A stretch of DNA of 6,443 nt, from positions 1 through 6,443 of the forward strand of contig CAJXKX010000125.1 of the NCBI GenBank assembly GCA_913055965.1. The letters are read 5' to 3'. The translations under genes and the position numbers were made by a program. The stretch is from an uncultured Roseovarius sp. (lineage in GTDB: Bacteria > Pseudomonadota > Alphaproteobacteria > Rhodobacterales > Rhodobacteraceae). Within the stretch, counting starts at the first letter, position 1; each line of letters opens with the position of its first letter. Shown in pieces: positions 1 to 5,326 of the stretch. The notes under the pieces are model-generated. The model did no database searches. It was not told the DNA's origin and saw nothing but the letters and a program-made list of their open reading frames with translations.

Positions 1-438
1 GATCCAGCCGTCCGCCAGCGCCGCGCCGAGCGCCGCCTCGCCCAGACCCTTGCCATAGGGCGGGTCGAGGAAGACGAGGTCGTGGGGCGCGCCGGGATTG
101 GCCCCCGGCCTGCGCGCATCGACGGGCAGCACCCGCGCCGCCTCGCCCGCCCCGCAGCGCGCGATATTCTCGCGCAGCAGCGCCAGCGCCCTGCGCCCGT
201 TCTCGACAAAGGATGCCGACGCGGCCCCGCGCGACAGCGCCTCGAGCCCGAGCGCGCCCGTGCCGGCGAAGAGGTCGAGCACCCGCGCGCCCGCGACGGG
301 ATCGCCATAGCCCCCCGCCAGCACGTTGAACAGCGCCTCGCGCACCCGGTCGGAGGTGGGGCGCAGATGCGCCGCCGGATCGCCCTTGCCGAGCCGCGCG
401 AGCGCCCGCCCGCGATGCGCGCCGCCGATGATCCTCAC
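1..438 (-). CDS. rsmD: 16S rRNA (guanine(966)-N(2))-methyltransferase RsmD, C-terminus cut off by the window edge
   Basis: RsmD methylates N2 of G966 in 16S rRNA, using S-adenosylmethionine, during assembly of the small ribosomal subunit in the cytoplasm. The visible 146 residues begin with the family's RIIGG start and carry RPTSDRVREALFN (residues 26-38), a signature of RsmD. A Rossmann SAM-binding loop LDLFAGTG lies at 54-61, and the catalytic DPPY motif at 125-128. Full-length members are about 185 residues, so roughly 40 C-terminal residues are missing beyond base 1. The start is a GTG at 438-436, chosen because the family's conserved N-terminus begins exactly there and no ATG is near. 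It overlaps the stop of the upstream oxidoreductase as GTGA (438-435), which suggests translational coupling; an AAGG at 452-449 can serve as a weak ribosome binding site. Identity is near certain from the motifs. Confidence 0.93.
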   Translation of the reverse strand, partial: MRIIGGAHRGRALARLGKGDPAAHLRPTSDRVREALFNVLAGGYGDPVAGARVLDLFAGTGALGLEALSRGAASASFVENGRRALALLRENIARCGAGEAARVLPVDARRPGANPGAPHDLVFLDPPYGKGLGEAALGAALADGWI

Positions 439-1640
439 CCGAGCAGCGCCTTGAGGTCGGCTGCGGGGTCGGCGATGCGGGCGGGATCGGCGGTCTTGCC
501 TGACTCGATCAGCCGCTTGCCCACCATGTAGGCGCGCGGGTCGTTCATCGCGTCCACCGCCAGCAGGCGGTCGCCCGCGAAATACCAGAACGACACCGCA
601 TCGCCAGCGCCCCGCGTCACGATCCGGTCATGGCCGGTGCCGAGGCCCGCGATCTGCAGTTTCACGTCGTATTGATCCGACCAGAACCACGGCTTTGGCA
701 CGTAATCCCGGCCCTTGCCCATGATGCTGTCGGCCACGCATTCGGCCATGTCGATGGCGTTGGGCACGCTTTCCAGCCGCAGCCGTCCGTCGCCGTATGG
801 AAACGAGGCGCAATCGCCCGCGGCCCAGATCGCCGGATCGGAGGTGCGTCCCTGCGCATCCACGGCGATGCCGTTGTCGATGGCGAGCCCCGCATCCTCG
901 GCGAGCGCGGTATCGGGCACGATGCCCACGCCGACGATCACCATGTCCACCGCGATCTCGCTCCCGTCCGAGAGCCGCGCGCCCCGCACCTGCCCCGCCT
1001 CGCCCGTGAGCCGCTCGAGCCCCACCCCCTCGCGGATATCGACGCCGTGGCGGGCGTGCAGCGCGCGGAAGTAATCCGAGGTCTCGGGGGCCGCGACGCG
1101 CTGCAGGATGCGCTCGGCCATCTCGACGAGGGTGACCTGCATGCCCCGGCTCGCCGCCACCGCCGCCGCCTCGAGCCCGATATAGCCGCCGCCCACGATC
1201 AGCACCCGCGCGCCCGGCACCACGCCCGGCGCCATGGCATCGACATCGGCCAGCGTGCGCACCACGTGGACGCCGCCCAGATCGCCGCCGATGGATGCGG
1301 GCAGGCGGCGCGGGCGCGACCCCGTCGCCAGTACCAGCGTGTCATAGCCCAGCCGCTCGGCCCCCATCACCACCTCACGCGCCGCGCGGTCAATGGCCGT
1401 TGCCTGCGTGCCGGTGCGCAGATCGACGCCGGCCTCGGCATAGGCGGCCTCGGGGCGCAGGAAGAGGCGTTCGAGCGCCATCTCGCCCAGCAGGTATTTC
1501 TTGGAGAGCGGCGGGCGCTGGTAGGGGGGCACGGGCTCGTCGCCGATGAGGGTGATCGGGCCCTCGTGGCCCTGCGCCCCGAGACGCGCCACCAGCGACG
1601 CCCCCGCCTGCCCGGCCCCGATCACCACAACGCCCGCCAT
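435..1640 (-). CDS. FAD-dependent NAD(P)H oxidoreductase, ferredoxin/putidaredoxin reductase type
   Basis: This 401-residue flavoprotein belongs to the class that passes electrons from NAD(P)H through FAD to a small iron-sulfur protein, as in putidaredoxin and rhodocoxin reductases. The FAD-binding Rossmann motif is at the N-terminus (GAGQAG, 8-13). It is followed by PPYQRPPLSKKYL (38-50), a signature of this reductase group, ATGSRPR (105-111), the NAD(P)-binding GGGYIGLEA (150-158) and the second FAD motif WAAGDC (272-277). A C-terminal dimerisation/reductase domain starts near WFWSDQYDV. Acidic E173 at the end of the second strand of the nucleotide domain suggests NADH rather than NADPH; this is inferred. 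A GGAGG sits at 1653-1649, eight bases before the ATG. No ferredoxin or cytochrome P450 gene is in the window, so the partner is unknown. It is transcribed toward rsmD and diverges from the peroxiredoxin gene. Nitrite-reductase-like or dicamba-type reductases are less likely readings. Confidence 0.9.
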   Translation of the reverse strand: MAGVVVIGAGQAGASLVARLGAQGHEGPITLIGDEPVPPYQRPPLSKKYLLGEMALERLFLRPEAAYAEAGVDLRTGTQATAIDRAAREVVMGAERLGYDTLVLATGSRPRRLPASIGGDLGGVHVVRTLADVDAMAPGVVPGARVLIVGGGYIGLEAAAVAASRGMQVTLVEMAERILQRVAAPETSDYFRALHARHGVDIREGVGLERLTGEAGQVRGARLSDGSEIAVDMVIVGVGIVPDTALAEDAGLAIDNGIAVDAQGRTSDPAIWAAGDCASFPYGDGRLRLESVPNAIDMAECVADSIMGKGRDYVPKPWFWSDQYDVKLQIAGLGTGHDRIVTRGAGDAVSFWYFAGDRLLAVDAMNDPRAYMVGKRLIESGKTADPARIADPAADLKALLG

Positions 1641-1733
1641 GCCCCTGCCCTCCCGGTTTTTGCCATGGCACCTTGCCTAGCACCGGCCTATGTGTAGTTC
1701 AAACGGCAACGCGACAGGAGAAAGGAAGCGACC
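1641..1733. promoter_or_regulatory. Divergent promoter region between the oxidoreductase and the peroxiredoxin genes
   Basis: These 93 bases separate two divergent start codons and so must hold, or overlap, promoters for both. On the plus strand a possible pair is TTGCCT (1673-1678) and TAGTTC (1695-1700), 16 bases apart. On the minus strand TTGAAC and TAGGCA, 17 bases apart, overlap the same stretch. Both -10 boxes are poor matches to the consensus, so the exact sites are guesses. The arrangement leaves room for a shared regulator, but no convincing operator is seen. Confidence 0.35.
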
Positions 1734-2222
1734 ATGACCATATCCACAGGCGACACGCTGCCCGAGGCGACCCTCCTCAAGGTAGGCGACAGCGGCCCCG
1801 AAACGGTGAGCCTCGGGGCGCTCACGAAAGGGCGCAAGGTGGTGCTCTTTGCCGTGCCGGGGGCCTACACGCCCACCTGTTCCTCGGCCCATGTCCCCAG
1901 CTTCATCCGCACCAAGGCGGAGTTCGACGCGAAGGGGGTGGACGAGATCATCTGCGTCAGCGTCAACGATCCGTTCGTGATGAAGGCGTGGGGCGAGGCC
2001 ACCGGCGCCGCCGAGGCGGGGCTTACCATGCTGGGCGACCCCGAGGGCGCGTTCACCAAGGCCATCGGCATGGATTTCGACGCGCCGCCCGCGGGCCTCA
2101 TCGGGCGCTCGAAGCGCTACGCGATGGCGGTCGAGGACGGCCGCGTGACGGTGCTGCATGTCGAGCAGAGCCCCGGCACCTGCGAGGCCACGGCGGGCGA
2201 ATCGCTGCTGGCCGAAATCTGA
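1734..2222 (+). CDS. Peroxiredoxin of the Prx5 (PrxII/AhpE-like) subfamily
   Basis: This 162-residue thiol peroxidase reduces hydrogen and organic peroxides, with electrons from glutathione/glutaredoxin or thioredoxin, in the cytoplasm; there is no signal peptide. The active-site segment VPGAYTPTCSS gives the PxxxTxxC motif, with peroxidatic Cys49, Thr46 and Pro42. The conserved arginine is probably R128 in SKRYAM. Further cysteines are C74, at the place of the second cysteine of many Prx5/PrxII enzymes (IICVSVNDP), and C150 near the C-terminus (SPGTCEAT). The length matches the family. An AAGGA (1722-1726) seven bases before the ATG, with AGGAG just upstream (1716-1720), supports the start. 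The gene stands alone, divergent from a flavin reductase and convergent with phhB. Family assignment is secure; the electron donor cannot be told from sequence. Confidence 0.93.
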   Translation: MTISTGDTLPEATLLKVGDSGPETVSLGALTKGRKVVLFAVPGAYTPTCSSAHVPSFIRTKAEFDAKGVDEIICVSVNDPFVMKAWGEATGAAEAGLTMLGDPEGAFTKAIGMDFDAPPAGLIGRSKRYAMAVEDGRVTVLHVEQSPGTCEATAGESLLAEI

Positions 2223-2228
2223 GCAGTC

Positions 2229-2271
2229 CCGGTCCCGCACCGGACCCCGCGCCCGGCATCACCCGCCGGGC
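2229..2271 (+). other. GC-rich hairpins just after the peroxiredoxin stop
   Basis: Two small inverted repeats follow the peroxiredoxin stop. The first is CCGGT/ACCGG (2229-2233 with 2239-2243). The second is GCCCGGC/GCCGGGC (2251-2257 with 2265-2271, seven-base loop). Neither is followed by a run of T. In DNA this GC-rich short stems are common by chance, so they may only stabilise the 3' end of the message. Confidence 0.3.
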
Positions 2272-2273
2272 CG

Positions 2274-2324
2274 GGGTATTTTCACCAAGAAGAAGGACAG
2301 GGCTTCTTCTTGGCTCAAATACCC
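2274..2324. terminator. Long imperfect palindrome between convergent genes, probable bidirectional terminator
   Basis: The inner stem is 11 perfect base pairs, CCAAGAAGAAG (2285-2295) with CTTCTTCTTGG (2303-2313), around a seven-base loop. A symmetric three-by-three mismatch (2282-2284 and 2314-2316) separates it from an eight-pair outer stem, GGGTATTT (2274-2281) with AAATACCC (2317-2324). It lies between the peroxiredoxin stop and the phhB stop, which converge, so it would fold in transcripts from either side. It has no strong T-run and is much poorer in GC than its surroundings, so it could also be a dispersed palindromic repeat used as a terminator. The structure is seen directly; the function is inferred. 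Confidence 0.6.
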
Positions 2325-2338
2325 TGGTTCCGCACTTC

Positions 2339-2635
2339 TCAGCCCACGAGCCCGTCGAACTTGCGCGCAAGCTTGGTGTCGAGCGCGCTGAGCCCGCCCA
2401 CGTCATGGGTCGAGAGCGTGACCTCGACGCGGTTGTAGACGTTGAACCATTCGGGGTGGTGGTTCCATTTCTCGGCCCAGAGCGCGGCGCGGGTCATGAA
2501 ACCCATGGCCTCGACGAAATCGCCGAATTCGTAGCGCTTGACGATGGCGTCGCGCCCCTCGACCATCGACCAGCCGTTCTCCAGCAGCGGCTGGAGCGTG
2601 GTCTTGCGGGCGGTGTCGCTGAGTTTCTCGGTCAT
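2339..2635 (-). CDS. phhB: Pterin-4a-carbinolamine dehydratase
   Basis: This 98-residue enzyme dehydrates 4a-hydroxytetrahydrobiopterin, recycling the pterin cofactor after aromatic amino-acid hydroxylation. The catalytic core is seen as WNHHPEW (57-63) with His59 and His60, and a third His77 followed by Asp78 in STHDVGGLS. The spacing of the three histidines (59, 60, 77) matches that of mammalian PCBD1 (61, 62, 79). The length is also typical, at about 100 residues. The ATG at 2635 is preferred to longer open extensions because family homology begins there and a GGAGG (2647-2643) sits seven bases upstream, inside the preceding gene. Its ATG overlaps that gene's TGA as ATGA (2635-2632). It is the last gene of the four-gene operon. 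No phenylalanine hydroxylase gene is present in the window, so its hydroxylase partner, if any, lies elsewhere. Confidence 0.93.
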   Translation of the reverse strand: MTEKLSDTARKTTLQPLLENGWSMVEGRDAIVKRYEFGDFVEAMGFMTRAALWAEKWNHHPEWFNVYNRVEVTLSTHDVGGLSALDTKLARKFDGLVG

Positions 2636-3819
2636 TCGTGGTCCTCCATCGGGGTCTTGCGGAAGGGGCCGTAGCCGGTGAGAATCTCGATTTCCTCCTC
2701 GACGGCGGCGCGCTCGGCCTCGAGATACTGCGCCACCGCTTCGGCAAAGCCCGGATCGCGCAGCCAGTGCAGCGAATGGGTGGCGCGCGGCAGGTAGCCG
2801 CGGGCGAGCTTGTGCTCGCCCTGCGCGCCAGCCTCTACCCATTCCAGCCCGTGTTCAATGGCGAAATCCATGGCCCGGTAATAGCACAGCTCGAAATGCA
2901 GGCAGGGGTGATCCTCGGTGCAGCCCCAGTACCGGCCATAAAGCGCCGAGCGCCCGATGAGGTTCATCGCGCCCGCGACCGGCACCCCGTCGCGCAGGGC
3001 GAGCACCAGCAGCACGTCGTCGGCCAGCCGCTCGTGGGCGATGTCGAAGAAGGCGCGGGTGAGGTAGGGCGTGCCCCATTTGCGCGCGCCGGTATCCTGG
3101 TAGAACTGCCACATCGCGTCCCAGTGCTCCGGGCGGATGGCGTCGCCGGTGAGCGCCACGATCTCGCCGCCGAAGGCCTGCGCGCGCGTACGCTCCTTGC
3201 GGATGGCCTTGCGCTTGCGCGACGACAGGTCGGCGAGGAAGGCGTCGAAATCGGCGTAGCCGCGATTGTGCCAGTGGTATTGCTGGCTGCGGCGGGCGAG
3301 CAGTCCCGCCGCCTCGCCCGCCTCTGCCTCGTCTTCGGTGCAGAAGGTGAGGTGCAGCGACGACAGCCGGTTCTGCGCCGCCAGCGCCGTGGCCCCCTGC
3401 AACAGCGCCGCGCGCCCCGCCGCCTCGTCGCCGGGGCGCGCGAGCAGCCGCCGCCCGGTGACGGGGGTGAACGGCACCGCCACCTGCGCCTTGGGGTAGT
3501 AGCGCCCGCCCGCGCGCTCGTAGGCATGGGCCCAGTTGTGATCGAAGATGTATTCGCCCTGGCTGTGGCCCTTGAGGTAGAGCGGCGCGCAGGCGATCAC
3601 CGCGCCCGCGCGCGCCACGGTGAGGTAATGCGGGTGCCAGCCGGTGCCGGTGCCGACCGAGCCGCTGTCCTCGAGCGCGGCGAGGAAGCGGTGGGTGGTG
3701 AACGGGTCCGCGGGCCGCCCGCCCGTCGCGGCCTCGGGGCAGGCGCAGGCATCCCAGGCCTCGCGGCCTATGGCGTGGATGCTGTCATGGGCGGTGACGG
3801 AAAGCGCGGTGTCGCTCAT
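2632..3819 (-). CDS. COG3146 (formerly DUF482) GNAT/FemAB-like predicted N-acyltransferase
   Basis: This 395-residue protein belongs to a widespread proteobacterial family (PF04339) predicted from its GNAT/FemAB fold to transfer an acyl or aminoacyl group; its substrate is not known to me. Family hallmarks are PLYLKGHSQGEYIFDHNWA (79-97), GGRYYPKAQVAVPFTPVTGRR (104-124), the basic stretch LSSRKRKAIRKER (198-210) and GRYWGCTEDHPCLHFELCY (295-313). AGAQGEHKLARGYLP follows at 330-344. There is no signal peptide or membrane segment, so it is probably cytoplasmic. The ATG at 3819 is chosen because the conserved N-terminus begins there and a weak GGGGGA lies nine bases upstream. An alternative ATG at 3879 overlaps the preceding stop as TGATG but adds 20 residues unlike the family and has no ribosome binding site. 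It is third in the operon, 59 bases after the phosphodiesterase, and overlaps phhB by four bases. Confidence 0.88.
   Translation of the reverse strand: MSDTALSVTAHDSIHAIGREAWDACACPEAATGGRPADPFTTHRFLAALEDSGSVGTGTGWHPHYLTVARAGAVIACAPLYLKGHSQGEYIFDHNWAHAYERAGGRYYPKAQVAVPFTPVTGRRLLARPGDEAAGRAALLQGATALAAQNRLSSLHLTFCTEDEAEAGEAAGLLARRSQQYHWHNRGYADFDAFLADLSSRKRKAIRKERTRAQAFGGEIVALTGDAIRPEHWDAMWQFYQDTGARKWGTPYLTRAFFDIAHERLADDVLLVLALRDGVPVAGAMNLIGRSALYGRYWGCTEDHPCLHFELCYYRAMDFAIEHGLEWVEAGAQGEHKLARGYLPRATHSLHWLRDPGFAEAVAQYLEAERAAVEEEIEILTGYGPFRKTPMEDHE
2643..2647 (-). promoter_or_regulatory. Ribosome binding site of phhB
   Basis: GGAGG on the minus strand lies seven bases before the ATG at 2635 and inside the last codons of the upstream gene. 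It fixes the phhB start and shows that ribosomes can load on phhB independently of coupling. Confidence 0.7.
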
Positions 3820-3878
3820 CCTGGCGGGTCCCCCGTTGCGTGCGGCCGCGTGTCTATCTGGCGCGCCGGGCGCGCGCA

Positions 3879-4646
3879 TCAAGCAGGCGGCGCGGGAAGG
3901 TAGCCCTCGAAGGTGACGGTATCGGCCACCGCCCGCGCGCGCATCTCGGCCTCGCGGCTCCGCACCGTCCAGCACAGCACCGCCGCGCCCGCCGCCCGCA
4001 GCCGGGCGAGATGCGGGCTGTCGAGATCATCCGCCTCGTGGCTGACGAAGGCCGCCCCCGCCGCGTCGTAATCGGGGATGGCGCGCAGCCGCGCGCGGGT
4101 CTCCTCGCGCAGCAGCGGCCAGTCTTCGGCGGTGAAGGCGCAGGTGACGAGGCCGCGCGGAACGTCCGGCGCGCGCGCCGCCATGTCGATCACCATATGC
4201 GGGTTGAAGGACATGACCGCCACCGGCCCCATATAGCCCGTGAGCGCCGCTGCGGTCGCGGCCTCGAGCGTGCCGCAGGTCGGGCCCATCTGGCCGTGCT
4301 GGTCCTTGAGCTCGATCAGCAGCGGCACGCGGCCCGCGACGAGCGCGAGGATCTCGGGCAGGCCGGGGATGCCCTCGTCGCCGCCGGTGAGGGGAATCCG
4401 TTCCAGCGCCGCTGCCTCGCGCTGGCGCACGGGGCCGGTTTCGGGCGTGAGCCGCCCGAGATCGTAGTCGTGAAACACCATGGCCGCACCGTCGCGGCTG
4501 AGTTGCAGGTCGATCTCGATCCCGTAGCCCGCCGCGATCGCCGCGCGCACGGCCGCGCGCGAATTCTCGGGGCGGCTGTCGGCCACGTCATGCAGGCCGC
4601 GATGCGCGAAGGGCACCGCGAGGAACGCCTCGGGCAGCGCGGTCAT
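3879..4646 (-). CDS. Glycerophosphodiester phosphodiesterase (GDPD/UgpQ type)
   Basis: The enzyme hydrolyses glycerophosphodiesters, the deacylated phospholipid head-groups, to sn-glycerol 3-phosphate and an alcohol. The 255 residues show the GDPD TIM-barrel motifs in order. HRG lies at 15-17, PEN at 26-28 (Glu27), EIDLQLSRDG at 44-53 (Glu44 and Asp46, metal ligands) and VFHD at 57-60 (catalytic His59). LIELKD at 110-115 follows (Glu112, Lys114), with a late CWTV strand near the C-terminus. No signal peptide is seen, so a cytoplasmic UgpQ-like enzyme is likely. The length is typical. Its ATG overlaps the ridA stop as ATGA (4646-4643), indicating coupling, and no good ribosome binding site is visible of its own. 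The substrate range is not predictable; it could act on other phosphodiesters. Confidence 0.92.
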   Translation of the reverse strand: MTALPEAFLAVPFAHRGLHDVADSRPENSRAAVRAAIAAGYGIEIDLQLSRDGAAMVFHDYDLGRLTPETGPVRQREAAALERIPLTGGDEGIPGLPEILALVAGRVPLLIELKDQHGQMGPTCGTLEAATAAALTGYMGPVAVMSFNPHMVIDMAARAPDVPRGLVTCAFTAEDWPLLREETRARLRAIPDYDAAGAAFVSHEADDLDSPHLARLRAAGAAVLCWTVRSREAEMRARAVADTVTFEGYLPAPPA

Positions 4647-5104
4647 CGGACGCGGAAGATCCCGTCGATCTCGACCGCCACGCCAAAGGGCAGCGCGGCG
4701 GCGGAGACGGCGGCGCGGGCGTGCTTGCCCGCCTCGCCCAGCGCCTCGCCGAGGAAATCGGACGCGCCGTTGATCACCTGCGGCTGCTCGGTGAAATCGG
4801 CGGTCGAATTGACGAAGCCGGTGAGGCGCACAACCTGCACCAGCCGGTCGAGATCGCCACCGCAGGCGGCCTTGACCTGCGCCAGCAGCGCGATGGCGCA
4901 GACCCGCGCCGCCTCGGCCCCCGCCGCCACGTCCATGTCCGCGCCCAGCTTGCCGGTCAGCAGGCGGTCGCCATCCTTGGCGATCTGGCCCGAGACGTAG
5001 AGCATCTCGCCCACCTGCACGTAGGGCACGTAATTGGCGGCGGGCATCGGGGCCTCGGGCAGGGTGACGCCCATCTCGGCGAGGCGGGTTTCGAACTGGC
5101 TCAT
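4643..5104 (-). CDS. RidA/YjgF/UK114-family protein, probable enamine/imine deaminase
   Basis: RidA-family proteins form trimers and hydrolyse reactive enamine/imine intermediates released by pyridoxal-phosphate enzymes. This 153-residue member is longer than canonical RidA (about 125-130) and fits a longer subgroup. The signatures LYVSGQIAKDG (35-45), VVRLTGFVNSTADF (91-104) and ALPFGVAVEIDGIFRV (137-152) are clear. Arg130 and Glu145 are 15 residues apart, the same spacing as the key Arg105 and Glu120 of RidA, so activity is plausible. The start at 5104 is set by an AGGAG (5117-5113) eight bases upstream and by the family's N-terminus; the frame stays open to 5221, but that extension is arginine-rich and unlike the family. 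It is the first gene of the operon and overlaps the phosphodiesterase gene by four bases. Because the family is diverse, I do not assign the symbol ridA firmly. Confidence 0.9.
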   Translation of the reverse strand: MSQFETRLAEMGVTLPEAPMPAANYVPYVQVGEMLYVSGQIAKDGDRLLTGKLGADMDVAAGAEAARVCAIALLAQVKAACGGDLDRLVQVVRLTGFVNSTADFTEQPQVINGASDFLGEALGEAGKHARAAVSAAALPFGVAVEIDGIFRVR

Positions 5105-5112
5105 GTCGCTGT

Positions 5113-5117
5113 CTCCT
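5113..5117 (-). promoter_or_regulatory. Ribosome binding site of the ridA-like gene
   Basis: AGGAG on the minus strand, eight bases before the ATG at 5104. It decides the start against the upstream in-frame ATG at 5221, and it opens the four-gene operon. Confidence 0.75.
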
Positions 5118-5181
5118 GTGGCGCGGTTGGTGCCGACGCTAGCGGCGGCGCGGCGCAATGAAAAGCCCCCTCGCGACGAGG

Positions 5182-5216
5182 CGGGGCGGGCGCGGGCGCG
5201 GCCATGCCCCGCCCCG
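5182..5216. repeat. GC-rich inverted repeat in the leader side of the ridA-like gene
   Basis: Nine complementary bases in each arm (5182-5190 and 5208-5216) with a 17-base spacer. In the ridA direction it lies roughly 80-110 bases upstream of the start codon. It could be an operator or a transcript hairpin, or simply low-complexity GC sequence; there is no further evidence for a function. Confidence 0.3.
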
Positions 5217-5326
5217 ACCATGTCGCCAATCTGCCACAGGAACGTGAGCGATGGCAGGGCGGGGGTGGGTTTGCCGCGTCAATGGGTTATGTAACACTGA
5301 GCCGACTCAGAAATCTGGATATTGCC

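Larger units (their letters stand above)
5105..5326. promoter_or_regulatory. Divergent intergenic region between the ridA operon and mlaA
   Basis: About 220 bases with start codons facing away from each other, so promoters for both directions are expected here. The region holds a nine-pair GC-rich inverted repeat, CGGGGCGGG (5182-5190) with CCCGCCCCG (5208-5216), around a 17-base spacer. It also holds a small CTGAG/CTCAG repeat (5297-5301 with 5306-5310). A TTGCCG (5271-5276) followed by TAACAC (5292-5297) is a weak plus-strand promoter candidate for mlaA. No convincing ridA promoter could be picked. The stretch 5278-5326 is distinctly less GC-rich than its neighbours, as promoters in such genomes often are. 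Confidence 0.4.

Noticed and set aside
1661..1670. Perfect ten-base palindrome TGCCATGGCA in the divergent promoter region
   Set aside because: A ten-base palindrome is expected several times by chance in a window of this size, and there is no second copy or partner motif to suggest an operator.
630..1697. A 355-residue plus-strand open frame opposite the oxidoreductase gene
   Set aside because: It is antisense to a gene with clear motifs, is rich in His, Arg and Ala with no recognisable domain, and is expected from strong G/C third-position bias.
1673..2674. A 333-residue plus-strand frame spanning the peroxiredoxin gene and the terminator
   Set aside because: It is out of frame with the peroxiredoxin motifs and passes through the palindrome and the antisense of phhB without any domain.
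2638..3903. A 421-residue plus-strand open frame opposite the COG3146 gene
   Set aside because: Same reasoning: an antisense shadow with arginine- and glycine-rich composition and no family signature, while the minus strand carries conserved motifs throughout.
5105..5221. N-terminal extension of the ridA-like protein to an ATG at 5221
   Set aside because: The extra 39 residues are low-complexity and arginine-rich, and the ATG at 5104 has an excellent ribosome binding site and matches the family start.
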